Positions 1 through 7,905 are shown, numbered from the stretch's first letter. The stretch is 12,242 nt of DNA from an uncultured Porphyromonadaceae bacterium (GCA_905193995.1 CAJJQT010000028.1:1-12242); one strand, 5' to 3'. Translations and numbers: made by a program. Notes: generated by a model not told the origin, from the letters alone.

Positions 1-590
1 TGTGCTTTTTTTGCTATAGTATTGGGATTTAAAATATTTTCCGTCCCAGCAAAAATAAATATGACGGAGGGATATTCCCAGTCTATGTCGATGCCGTCGA
101 TGCCGTATTCGTCAAGGACTCTCCGGCAGTCCGCAGCAAAAGCCTTGCGGCAGTCGGCGTCGGCGCAAAGCTCGCTGAAATTGCCGCTCTCCCAGCCTCC
201 GATCGAGAGCAGCACCTTAAGCCGGCTGCTGCGCTTCTTGAGCTGGGCGACTTTCCTCAGATTGTCGGGACTGTCGATGCTGATACTCCTGAACGAATCA
301 GACACATGGCCGAAAGCATAATTTATATGGGTCACGTATACGGGATTGGGCGTACCGGTCGACCAAGAGGTGAAGTATGCGAGCACTATATGGTCGTCGT
401 CCATGGGATCGGCAGGCTCGTTGACCTGAGTCCCGGCCGGTCCGGGTTCGGGATCGGGTTCAGGCTCCGGATCGGGTTTCACCACAGGTTTCTTCGGTTC
501 GTCATTGCCCGACGAGCAGGCCGTAAGAGAGGGCATGGCTGCGACTGACGCAAACAGCAGCATGCACAGAACAGGAATCAGTCTTTTCAT
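1..590 (-). CDS. GH18 chitinase-like lipoprotein, 5' part only (runs off the left edge)
   Basis: Reading the minus strand from the ATG at 590 gives 196 codons without a stop. Residues 1-25 are a lipoprotein signal with lipobox L-T-A-C (Cys25), followed by a Pro/Asp/Glu linker (PDPEPEPDPEPGP), so the enzyme should be anchored on the outer or inner membrane and face outward. The GH18 fold then starts: VLAYFTSW (strand 1), THINYAFGHV (strand 2), LLSIGGW (the SxGGW motif, strand 3), and DGIDIDWEYP, the DxxDxDxE catalytic motif with the acid/base Glu. The family cleaves beta-1,4-GlcNAc chains (chitin, or N-glycan cores for endo-beta-GlcNAcases); which substrate cannot be told here. After DWEYPS the frame stays open but reads VIFIFAGTENILNPN, AT-rich and unlike any GH18 sequence I know, so the gene may be interrupted about 65 bases from the window edge. 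It is divergent from parC and has its own promoter. Confidence 0.85.
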   Translation of the reverse strand, partial: MKRLIPVLCMLLFASVAAMPSLTACSSGNDEPKKPVVKPDPEPEPDPEPGPAGTQVNEPADPMDDDHIVLAYFTSWSTGTPNPVYVTHINYAFGHVSDSFRSISIDSPDNLRKVAQLKKRSSRLKVLLSIGGWESGNFSELCADADCRKAFAADCRRVLDEYGIDGIDIDWEYPSVIFIFAGTENILNPNTIAKKA

Positions 591-640
591 TTTTCAGGTA
601 TTTCAGCTGTCTTACAGAATTATTAAGAGCTTAAGCACGG

Positions 641-672
641 CAAAATTAATCATAATTCCGGTTACGTACAAA
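641..672 (-). promoter_or_regulatory. Bacteroidetes-type promoter of the GH18 gene
   Basis: On the minus strand a TTTG (669-672) lies 20 bp upstream of TAATTTTG (641-648), matching the Bacteroidetes -33/-7 consensus TTTG...TAnnTTTG. Transcription would start near 635, giving a leader of about 45 nt before the ATG at 590. No Shine-Dalgarno sequence is present, as is normal in this phylum. Confidence 0.7.
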
Positions 673-722
673 TTCCACGCAGACAAAAAGGCGCAGGGCG
701 CACCAAAGCGGAAAAAAGGCTT

Positions 723-754
723 TTTGCATAGTTTGAAAAAAATTCTTAACTTTG
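723..754 (+). promoter_or_regulatory. Bacteroidetes-type promoter of the parC operon
   Basis: TTTG at 723-726, a 20-bp spacer and TAACTTTG at 747-754 fit the TTTG/TAnnTTTG consensus exactly. The predicted start near 761 leaves a leader of about 30 nt before the parC ATG at 792. This promoter and the GH18 promoter are back to back in the 201-bp divergent region 591-791, which holds no other gene. Confidence 0.75.
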
Positions 755-768
755 CCACAAAGCCTTAA

Positions 769-795
769 ATGCAACGACAAACAGAGCGACGATGA
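769..795 (+). other. Possible 8-codon upstream ORF overlapping the parC start (ATGA)
   Basis: An ATG at 769, just inside the predicted parC transcript, opens the frame MQRQTERR and stops at the TGA 793-795, which overlaps the parC ATG 792-794 as ATGA. This geometry would permit termination-reinitiation coupling. It may be chance: the ORF is only eight codons and no ribosome-binding evidence can be read from the sequence. Confidence 0.25.
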
Positions 796-3536
796 GCGAC
801 GAATATACTCCCGAAGACCCCGAAGAAAACGACGGATACATCACTGAGGACCCCGAAGAATACGATGAAAACATCAGCGGGGAATCCGGCACCGGCGATG
901 CGGCCCCGGCCGAGACGGCCATGAAACCTTACAGCGCGCCCGAAGATGTGGTGCGCCACCATCTGCGCGGCATGTTCCAGACCTGGTATCTTGACTATGC
1001 CTCGTACGTGATACTGCTGCGCGCCGTGCCCAGCATCGACGACGGCCTGAAGCCTGTGCAGCGCCGCATCCTCCATTCGATGAAGACACTCGACGACCGC
1101 CGCTTCAACAAGGTAGCCAACATCGTAGGCAACACCATGCAATATCACCCGCACGGTGACGCCTCGATCTATGGCGCGCTGGTGCAACTGGGCCAGAAGG
1201 AGCTGCTGGTCGAGACTCAGGGCAACTGGGGCAACACGCTCACCGGAGCCGGAGCAGCCGCCGGCCGATACATCGAAGCCAGGCTTTCGGGTTTCGCCCT
1301 CGACACGCTTTACAGCCCGAAGGTGACCGAATGGACCTGGAGCTACGACGGCCGCAAGAAAGAGCCAGTCACGCTGCCGTCGAAATTTCCGCTGCTGCTC
1401 GCACAGGGCGCCGAAGGCATCGCCGTGGGCCTGTCGTCGAAAATCCTGCCCCACAACTTCAACGAGATCATCGACGCCGCCGTCGCTCACCTCCGCGGCG
1501 AGGAATTCACGCTGCTGCCCGACTTCTTCACCGGGGGATTCATCGACGTGTCGCGTTACAACGACGGCCGCCGCGGCGGTGTGCTGAAGATCCGCGCCAA
1601 GATCGAAAAGATCGACAGCCGCACGCTGGCCATCACCGAAATACCATTCGGCACGACCACCGGTTCGGTAATCGACTCGATCCTTAAAGCCTTCGAGAAA
1701 GGCAAGATAAAGATCAAGAAGGTCGAAGACAACACAGCCATGACCGCCCGCATCGTGGTCCATCTGCTCCCGGGCACGTCGTCGGACAAGGCCATCGACG
1801 CGCTGTACGCCTTCACCGACTGCGAGATGAGCGTATCGCCCAACTGCTGCGTGATCCGCGACAAAAAGCCTGTGTTCATCGGCGTCAGCGACGTGCTGCG
1901 CCACAGCGCCGAGCGCACCGTCGAGATACTGCGCGCCGAGCTGCAGATCGACCTCGGCGAGCTGCGCGAGCAGCTGCTCTTCGCCTCGCTCGAGCGCATC
2001 TTCATCGAGCAGCGCATCTACGAGGACAAGGAATACAAGGAGGCCGCCGACATCGACTCGGCCGTGGCGCACGTCGACGCGCGCCTGAAGCCGTTTACCA
2101 AAGGGCTTCCGCGCGAAATCACCCGCGACGACATTCTGCGTCTGTTCGAGATCAAGATGAAACGTATCTTCCGCTTCAACAGCGATGAGGCCGACCGCCA
2201 CATCGAGGCCCTCGGCAAGCGCATCGACGACGTCCTCTACAACCTTGACAACATAATCCCCTACACCATCGACTGGTACACGCGGCTCAAGGAGAAATAC
2301 GGCGCGCAGTTCCCGCGCCGCACCGTCGTGCGCGGTTTCGACTCGATCAACGCCGCCAACGTGGCCGAGGCCAACGAAAAGCTGTACATCAACCGCGCCG
2401 AAGGCTTCATCGGCACGGGGCTGAAGAAAGACGAATTCGTGTGCAACTGCTCCGACATCGACGACATCATCCTCTTCTACCGCAACGGCACCTACAAGAT
2501 AGTCAAGGTGCAGGAGAAGCTCTTCGTCGACAAGGGAGTCATCTACCTCAACGTGTTCAAGCCCAAGGACGAGCGCACGACCTACAACGTCATATTCCGC
2601 GACGGCCGCGACGGCCCGTACCTGATCAAGCGCTTTCACGTCACGGGCATGACGCGCGACCGCGTCTACGACCTCACCACGGGCGCCCCGGGCAGCAAGG
2701 TCATGTGGCTCACGGCCAACCCCAACGCCGAGGCCGAGGTAGTGAAAGTGGTGCTGAAGCCGCGCCGCGGTCTCAAGAAACTGCAGCTCGACATCGACTT
2801 CTCCTCCATCGGCATCAAGGGCCGGGGAGCCAAGGGCAATCTGGTGACGCGCAACGAAGTGCAGCGCATCTCGCTCAAGGGTCACGGCGTGTCGACGCTC
2901 GGCGGCCTCGAGGTGTGGTTCGACCCCGACGTGCTGCGCCTCAACACCGAAGGCCGCGGACGCCTCTTAGGCGAATTCGCCGGCGACGACCAGGTGCTGG
3001 TCGTGACGCGCACGGGCGAGTTCTACACCACCTCGTTCGCCACCACCAATCACTACGACGACGATATCCTGCTGATCGAGAAGTTCGATCCGTCGAAGGT
3101 GTGGACCGCCATCCTCAACGACGCCGACCAGGGCTACCCATACATCAAGCGCTTTAAGTTCGAGCCCTCGGCCAAACGCCAGCGCTACCTGACCGACAAC
3201 GAGAAATCAACCCTCATAGCACTGAGCGACAATGCCGGAGCCATGTTCCGCGTGACCTTCGGCGGTCCGGACTCGTTCCGCGAGCCTCTTGAGGTTGACG
3301 CTGAGGAATTCATCGGCCTAAAGTCGTTCAAGGCCCGAGGCAAGCGCCTGACGACATATACCGTCGGAAGCGTCGAGGAGCTGGAGCCGAAGGCAGTCGC
3401 CGCAGAAGAGCCGTCGCAACCTGAACCTGCCGTTGACGACGAAGGCAACAACCCGGCCGACGGCGACCTGGCCGCCGACCAGAGCGACGACGTGATCCGC
3501 GACGAAATCACCGGACAGCAACGGCTTTTCGACTGA
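792..3536 (+). CDS. parC: DNA topoisomerase IV subunit A (ParC, Bacteroidetes long form)
   Basis: A 914-residue type IIA topoisomerase subunit that cuts and rejoins DNA for decatenation, working with ParE (not in this window). Residues 1-45 are an acidic extension absent from E. coli ParC. The breakage-reunion domain follows: LRAVPSIDDGLKPVQRRIL (75-93), the helix with HPHGD (119-123), QGNWG (143-147) and GRYIEARLS with catalytic Tyr160. EGIAVGLSSKILPHNFNE and the long coiled-coil arm come next, then a C-terminal beta-pinwheel from about residue 530 (EGFIGTGLKKDEF) and an acidic tail after about 860. No true GyrA box (QRRGGRG) is present; GIKGRGAKGN (674-683) is a degenerate counterpart. I call ParC rather than GyrA from this and from recalled Bacteroides homologues. 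It heads a three-gene operon, ending 2 bp before the next ATG. Confidence 0.93.
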   Translation: MSDEYTPEDPEENDGYITEDPEEYDENISGESGTGDAAPAETAMKPYSAPEDVVRHHLRGMFQTWYLDYASYVILLRAVPSIDDGLKPVQRRILHSMKTLDDRRFNKVANIVGNTMQYHPHGDASIYGALVQLGQKELLVETQGNWGNTLTGAGAAAGRYIEARLSGFALDTLYSPKVTEWTWSYDGRKKEPVTLPSKFPLLLAQGAEGIAVGLSSKILPHNFNEIIDAAVAHLRGEEFTLLPDFFTGGFIDVSRYNDGRRGGVLKIRAKIEKIDSRTLAITEIPFGTTTGSVIDSILKAFEKGKIKIKKVEDNTAMTARIVVHLLPGTSSDKAIDALYAFTDCEMSVSPNCCVIRDKKPVFIGVSDVLRHSAERTVEILRAELQIDLGELREQLLFASLERIFIEQRIYEDKEYKEAADIDSAVAHVDARLKPFTKGLPREITRDDILRLFEIKMKRIFRFNSDEADRHIEALGKRIDDVLYNLDNIIPYTIDWYTRLKEKYGAQFPRRTVVRGFDSINAANVAEANEKLYINRAEGFIGTGLKKDEFVCNCSDIDDIILFYRNGTYKIVKVQEKLFVDKGVIYLNVFKPKDERTTYNVIFRDGRDGPYLIKRFHVTGMTRDRVYDLTTGAPGSKVMWLTANPNAEAEVVKVVLKPRRGLKKLQLDIDFSSIGIKGRGAKGNLVTRNEVQRISLKGHGVSTLGGLEVWFDPDVLRLNTEGRGRLLGEFAGDDQVLVVTRTGEFYTTSFATTNHYDDDILLIEKFDPSKVWTAILNDADQGYPYIKRFKFEPSAKRQRYLTDNEKSTLIALSDNAGAMFRVTFGGPDSFREPLEVDAEEFIGLKSFKARGKRLTTYTVGSVEELEPKAVAAEEPSQPEPAVDDEGNNPADGDLAADQSDDVIRDEITGQQRLFD

Positions 3537-3538
3537 TC

Positions 3539-4402
3539 ATGCGCCTGCTAATCATCATATGCGCCCTCCTCGCCGCCTGCGGTTTAACCGCGGCGCAGAG
3601 TGCAGCCGAAGACAGCTGCAAGGCCGAAGTATTCCGTCCCGTGGTATCGGCCTATACGGTGCAGGCCGGTTCAAGCCACCTGCGCGACACATACCTTACC
3701 CCGCTTGGATATTCCGGCTGGACTGCAGGCATCGGCTACGAACGATTTCAGGCAATGAAATTCGACCCGGAGCGATGGATCATGCGACTCGAGGGATCGT
3801 TCGGCCTGTCATCGGGCGATAATCCCGCCCGTACGGCCACCATGTGGAGCATTGACTTCACCCCGTCGTGGGCGATGATGCGCCGCTTCCGCCCCGCTCC
3901 GGCCCTGACGCTCGCCGCCGGCGGCATAGCGCGCGGCGATCTCGGCGTGCTGTATCTGGCCCGAAACAGCAACAATCCGGCCTCTGTCAAGGCCTCCCTG
4001 ACCATAGGCGCCACAGCAATGGCCACCTACAGCGTCACGCTGGGCCGACTGCCTGTGACACTGCGCTGCCAGCCATCGTTCGACCTGCTCGGAGCTTTTT
4101 TCTCGCCCGACTACGACGAACTATACTATGAGATTTGGCTCGGCAACCATAGCGGCCTATGCCACTGTGCGTGGCCCGGCAACTTTGTGCATATCGACAA
4201 CCTGCTGACGGCCGACCTTCGCTTCGGTGCCACCAACCTGCGGCTGGGATACCGCTTCGAGCTACTTTCGACCAAGGCGTCGGGCATAGTAAGCCGCGCC
4301 GTCAGCCACCGGTTCGTGATCGGCATCGCCACCGAATGGCTCAGTGTCCACAGCGGACGCCGCAGCATAGCCGACTCGCGCCTAATCTCGGCCTTCTATT
4401 GA
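3539..4402 (+). CDS. Outer-membrane beta-barrel protein, DUF3316-like
   Basis: 287 residues with a signal peptide (MRLLIIICALLAACGLTAAQ, probable cleavage after Ala-Ala near residue 19-20). The mature part has alternating hydrophobic/polar strands, many Tyr/Trp/Phe residues, and ends in a Phe-Tyr pair, the usual C-terminal aromatic signal of outer-membrane barrels. The stretch SSHLRDTYLTPLGYSG near the mature N-terminus resembles my recollection of the Bacteroidetes-only family DUF3316; this is from memory and needs a profile search. No enzymatic motif is visible. The start lies 2 bp after the parC stop and the stop 10 bp before the S41 gene, so it is probably translated from the parC transcript. 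Function unknown. Confidence 0.7.
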   Translation: MRLLIIICALLAACGLTAAQSAAEDSCKAEVFRPVVSAYTVQAGSSHLRDTYLTPLGYSGWTAGIGYERFQAMKFDPERWIMRLEGSFGLSSGDNPARTATMWSIDFTPSWAMMRRFRPAPALTLAAGGIARGDLGVLYLARNSNNPASVKASLTIGATAMATYSVTLGRLPVTLRCQPSFDLLGAFFSPDYDELYYEIWLGNHSGLCHCAWPGNFVHIDNLLTADLRFGATNLRLGYRFELLSTKASGIVSRAVSHRFVIGIATEWLSVHSGRRSIADSRLISAFY

Positions 4403-4412
4403 ATCAACCGAC

Positions 4413-5459
4413 ATGAAAATTTCACGACTCATACCACTGTTGATCGCCGCATTGGCCGCTATGGTTTCGTGCCACAGCGTCGACAAATGGGACAATGACC
4501 CTGAAGGCAACTTCGACGCCCTCTGGACCATCATCGACCGTCACTATTGCTTCCTCGACGAGAAAGGCATCGACTGGGACTCCGTTTACCGCGAATACCG
4601 GCCGCGGGTCACACCGGAGACCAACTCGGTCGACCTGTTCAAGATCTGCGCCGAGATGCTCGACGAGCTGCGCGACGGCCACGTAAACCTCACCGGCTAC
4701 TATGCCACCTCCTATTATAAAAAATGGTGGAGCGACTATCCGCAGAACTACGACAACCGCCTCGTCGACCAGTATTACATGCACTTCGAGGGTCTGACAC
4801 GCAACGGCCTTACCTACTACATACTGCGCGACTCAGTGGCTTACGTGCGCTACCCTTCGTTCTCATACAGTCCGGGGGAAAACACACTTGACTGGATGCT
4901 CGCCATACTGTCGAAATGCCCGGCCATGGTATTCGATATCCGCGACAACGGCGGGGGCGACCTCACCAACGTAGAGGCCATCGGACGCCGCTTCATCTCA
5001 CGTCGCACCCTTGCAGGATACATCACGCACAAGACCGGCCCCGGCCACAGCGACTTCTCTGAACCCTACGCCTACTATTTCGAGCCTGCGGCCGGCCGCA
5101 TGATATGGTACAAGCCGGTAGTTATTCTTACCAACCGCAGCACGTTCAGCGCGGCCAACAATTTCGCCTCGTTCATGCATTCGCTCGACGACGTGAGACT
5201 TGTGGGCGACCGCACCGGCGGCGGATCCGGCATTCCGTTCAATTCCGAGATTCCCTGCGGCTGGGCCGTCCGCTTCTCGGCCTCGCCTGTCTACGACGCG
5301 CAGATGCGCACCACCGAGCAGGGCATCGCCCCCGACCTGAAAGTCGACCTCGACCCCGAGCTCGCCCTCAAAGGCACCGACACCATGCTTGAAGCCGCCA
5401 TCGACCTCACCCTCTCCATGTCCGCCTCCCGCGCCTGCCAACGCGCCTCCCGCCGCTGA
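4413..5459 (+). CDS. S41-family (tricorn/IRBP-like) serine peptidase lipoprotein
   Basis: 348 residues beginning with a lipoprotein signal (MKISRLIPLLIAALAAMVSC, lipobox M-V-S-C, Cys20). The N-terminal helical part contains DELRDGHVNL (85-94), whose Asp-Gly-His is typical of tricorn/IRBP-type S41 enzymes and supplies the likely catalytic His90. VFDIRDNGGGD (173-183) is the conserved substrate-strand/oxyanion segment. LTNRSTFSAANNF (239-251) carries the probable nucleophile Ser246, and GIAPDLKVDLDPE (304-316) is the usual C-terminal signature. No PDZ domain is seen, unlike CtpA-type proteases. It would degrade or process envelope proteins or peptides from a membrane anchor; its substrate is unknown. 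The last 15 residues (Arg/Ser/Ala-rich) look like a non-conserved tail. It is last in the parC operon, and I see no strong terminator directly after it. Confidence 0.82.
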   Translation: MKISRLIPLLIAALAAMVSCHSVDKWDNDPEGNFDALWTIIDRHYCFLDEKGIDWDSVYREYRPRVTPETNSVDLFKICAEMLDELRDGHVNLTGYYATSYYKKWWSDYPQNYDNRLVDQYYMHFEGLTRNGLTYYILRDSVAYVRYPSFSYSPGENTLDWMLAILSKCPAMVFDIRDNGGGDLTNVEAIGRRFISRRTLAGYITHKTGPGHSDFSEPYAYYFEPAAGRMIWYKPVVILTNRSTFSAANNFASFMHSLDDVRLVGDRTGGGSGIPFNSEIPCGWAVRFSASPVYDAQMRTTEQGIAPDLKVDLDPELALKGTDTMLEAAIDLTLSMSASRACQRASRR

Positions 5460-5529
5460 TACGTAGACTGATACTTCAATTATGCGCCTAATGGGGAGAA
5501 CATTATCTCAAAAAAAACAGTCAATTATA

Positions 5530-5560
5530 TTTGCAATTATAATCACATTTACTAATTTTG
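5530..5560 (+). promoter_or_regulatory. Bacteroidetes-type promoter upstream of the BspA-like gene leader
   Basis: TTTG (5530-5533), 19 bp, TAATTTTG (5553-5560) match the phylum consensus. The start would be near 5567, about 350 nt ahead of the BspA-like start codon, leaving a long leader. The -33 TTTG is flanked on both sides by the same octamer CAATTATA (5522-5529 and 5534-5541), which could be an operator or chance in AT-rich DNA. Confidence 0.6.
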
Positions 5561-5619
5561 TACCGTAATTTGTATATTTAAATGTCATCAGCATTTAGAT
5601 AACTTTATTACAATTATTT

Positions 5620-5866
5620 AGGAAAGCGTTTACCACGCTCTTTCTTGACTTTCCGAAATCTGGTAAATTTCATTCACTGTCAAGAATGCAGCAAATGGTA
5701 GATGCCTTATGGATATGTATATGAATAATAGTTTGCGCGTAAGCGCATTCTATGAATGCTTACACATATTCTGCGTGAGGCTTCTGCGTGCTCGTTCAAC
5801 AGTGAAGGGCAATACCAGAGCCTCGGAAAGTGGAACGGGCAACAGTATGGCTCTCACGCTTTTTTT
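5620..5866 (+). ncRNA. Structured leader or small RNA with a poly-U end (candidate attenuator)
   Basis: Found by eye; no family recognised. The gene-free stretch 5460-5915 contains a series of helices. H1: AGGAAAGCGT (5620-5629) pairs with 5635-5645 around one bulged C and one G-U. H2: TTCTTGAC (5642-5649) with GTCAAGAA (5679-5686), enclosing GAAAT/ATTTC (5655-5659/5667-5671); H2 overlaps H1, so they exclude each other. H3: GTAAG-CG-CATTC, loop TAT, GAATG-CTTAC (5739-5763). H4: GCGTGAG (5773-5779) with CTCACGC (5853-5859), directly followed by seven T (5860-5866). Inside H4, AGAGCC (5817-5822) can pair with GGCTCT (5849-5854), or its overlapping AGCCTC (5819-5824) with upstream GAGGCT (5777-5782), a terminator/antiterminator-like choice. 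It could instead be an independent sRNA. The frame is open through part of it, but I judge it non-coding. Confidence 0.5.
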
Positions 5867-5915
5867 GTTTAATTCACTTCTTCCAGGCAGAGGGCGTCAG
5901 GAATTATTACAGAAC

Positions 5916-7877
5916 ATGAAACAATCTGTATTCAAACTGTTGCGGGTTCTGTCTGTTATCTGCGCCATCGTGACACCACTCACATCCGAAGCCCTGAGAA
6001 TAGACAATACCCATTACCGTTTCTGCGTAATGGACGATGGTACCATTACTGATTATGCGACTCTTTCGGCATATAATTCCAACCAACTGCCGTCATTCGC
6101 ATCCGCAAGATGGTCAGCATATAATGGTGTGGAACTGAAAACACATGTAAATAATCTGACGTCGAACTATACCACAGACGTTCCGGCATTGATGACCCGA
6201 ACATATTCAGGGAGTGATTGCAGTATCTATCATCGCTGGACTAAGGGCTATAACGGTGTGGGGTATGATCAGACAACCTATTTTTATATAACAGTAGATG
6301 CCCCATCAGACATAACATTGACAGATGCACCTTCGAAGATGCTCGTCGGGGAAAAAGAAACTCTAAAGAAGAAGCTCGAAGGTTCATATACCAGTTTCTC
6401 GGGAAACGGATATTTCGCATACGAATACTCTTCCTCAGCAAGCGATGTCGTTTCTGTCTCGCAAGGAACGATTACAGCAAAACAAGTGGGCAAAGCAATC
6501 ATAACAGTAAAGGCTTATGCAAAAAACCGCAAATACGACGGCAGCTACTACATCGGATCGGCCTCTGTCGAAATAGAGGTTGTCGACAACATGGATCCGG
6601 TTGATATAACACTTAGTCAACTGGAAATGGCTATTGATGTAGGAGAAGAAAAAACGATATCCGCATCATTGACTCCGGAAGATGCACGGACAACCATAAC
6701 ATGGTTAACTTCTAATCAGGAAATAGCGACCGTTCAAGACGGAAAAATAAAGGGAATCGGTCGGGGCACTGCCATAATTGAGGCCCGCACAGCCAATGGC
6801 CTTTCCGCAAAGTGTTATGTTACTGTTTTAGGAGAAGAAGACTATAAACATGTATTGATTGACGAGCTTTATTATGATATTGATCGTCATTCTAAAACTG
6901 CCACGGTTGTTCCGAAACTGCCGGGCAAAGAAAACAGCTCATACGTCACAGGAAAAGTGATCATACCCGAAAGAATCAGTTTTTACAATAACGATTACAC
7001 CGTTAATACAATCGGCAAGCAGGCATTTTACAAATGCAGCATTTCCACCGCTGATATTCCTGCATCAGTAACAAGAATCTGCGGATCAGCATTTTCAGAA
7101 ACGATGTTGGACGAAATAGAGTTACCCGACAACCTCACTGAAATCGGAGAAATGGCTTTCGCCGGCAGTCGCATAGAATCCATCATCATCGGGCCGAAAA
7201 TTACTCAAATTGGGAATGGAGCTTTCAGCAATTGTGAACAGTTACAGGCCATATATATAGACAACGGCAATGCGCATTTTACCATTTATGAAAATTGCTT
7301 ATACAATACCACAAAGACAATTCTATTCTATATACCCGTAAACAGCCTGTCCGTCAAATTATATGACGGTCTCAAAACAATAAACGGATATGCTTGCCCA
7401 GGCAACACATATATTCAGAATATTGTATTTCCCGAACAATTAACAAACATAGGTGAAGGTGCATTTCAGAATTGTTGTAACCTATCTTCCATCATTCTTC
7501 CCGAAACGATTATTGGTTTAGAGCAAAATGCTTTTAGGGGTTGCACAACTTTGACGTCAATAGTAGTAGAAGCCTTGAGGCCGCCTTTTGTAGCTGAAAA
7601 TTCATTTGATAATTATAATGCCGTATTGGTTGTTCCCAAAGGCCGTGTAACGACATATCAAAAACATGAAATTTGGGGCAAATTCAAAAAAATAACTGAT
7701 GAGAAACAAAACGGAATAGATACGATCTTAACTGACCACGACCTAAAAGACGGATATACAATATTCAATATATCAGGAATCCTTATTAAATCAAACGCAA
7801 CGCAAACAGAATGGAATTCGTTGCCGGCAGGCATATATATTGTTAATGGCAAAAAAGTCGAAAAAAATAATATCTGA
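5916..7877 (+). CDS. BspA-like surface protein: Ig-like (Big_2) domains plus leucine-rich repeats
   Basis: 653 residues from the ATG at 5916. I chose this start because it opens a clear signal peptide (MKQSVFKLLRVLSVICAIV, cleavage near residue 26); the frame extends to 5709, but that part reads through the hairpins and poly-U of the leader. After an N-terminal region come two bacterial Ig-like folds, about 132-226 (DITLTDAPSKMLVGE...VEIEVVD) and 230-305 (DITLSQLEMAIDVGEE...CYVTVL), the second a good Big_2 match. About 356-568 is a BspA-type (LRR_5) array with units such as TIGKQAFYKC, EIGEMAFAGS, QIGNGAFSNC and NIGEGAFQNC. The C-terminus (about 610-653, DGYTIFNISG...LPAGIYIVNGKKV) resembles the sorting-type tails of secreted Bacteroidales proteins. 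Such proteins are usually adhesins or binders of host or diet material; the ligand here is unknown. It is markedly AT-rich with AT-ending codons, unlike parC or dxr, which suggests horizontal gain. Confidence 0.88.
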   Translation: MKQSVFKLLRVLSVICAIVTPLTSEALRIDNTHYRFCVMDDGTITDYATLSAYNSNQLPSFASARWSAYNGVELKTHVNNLTSNYTTDVPALMTRTYSGSDCSIYHRWTKGYNGVGYDQTTYFYITVDAPSDITLTDAPSKMLVGEKETLKKKLEGSYTSFSGNGYFAYEYSSSASDVVSVSQGTITAKQVGKAIITVKAYAKNRKYDGSYYIGSASVEIEVVDNMDPVDITLSQLEMAIDVGEEKTISASLTPEDARTTITWLTSNQEIATVQDGKIKGIGRGTAIIEARTANGLSAKCYVTVLGEEDYKHVLIDELYYDIDRHSKTATVVPKLPGKENSSYVTGKVIIPERISFYNNDYTVNTIGKQAFYKCSISTADIPASVTRICGSAFSETMLDEIELPDNLTEIGEMAFAGSRIESIIIGPKITQIGNGAFSNCEQLQAIYIDNGNAHFTIYENCLYNTTKTILFYIPVNSLSVKLYDGLKTINGYACPGNTYIQNIVFPEQLTNIGEGAFQNCCNLSSIILPETIIGLEQNAFRGCTTLTSIVVEALRPPFVAENSFDNYNAVLVVPKGRVTTYQKHEIWGKFKKITDEKQNGIDTILTDHDLKDGYTIFNISGILIKSNATQTEWNSLPAGIYIVNGKKVEKNNI

Positions 7878-7905
7878 ATTATAACCTGCTTACTTAATGG
7901 CATAG

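Noticed and set aside
22..768. Three overlapping plus-strand frames (22-321, 306-548, 505-768)
   Set aside because: They are opposite the GH18 gene or in its promoter region and show no domain; the minus-strand GH18 reading explains 1-590.
765..2885. A 706-codon open frame on the minus strand opposite parC
   Set aside because: It is the antisense shadow of a GC-rich, codon-biased gene: the product is a low-complexity Val/Ala/Asp/Leu string with no motif, and parC on the other strand is unmistakable.
5709..5915. N-terminal extension of the BspA-like protein from the ATG at 5709
   Set aside because: The extension crosses hairpins and a T7 run and would bury a proper signal peptide at residue 70; the ATG at 5916 starts that signal peptide directly.
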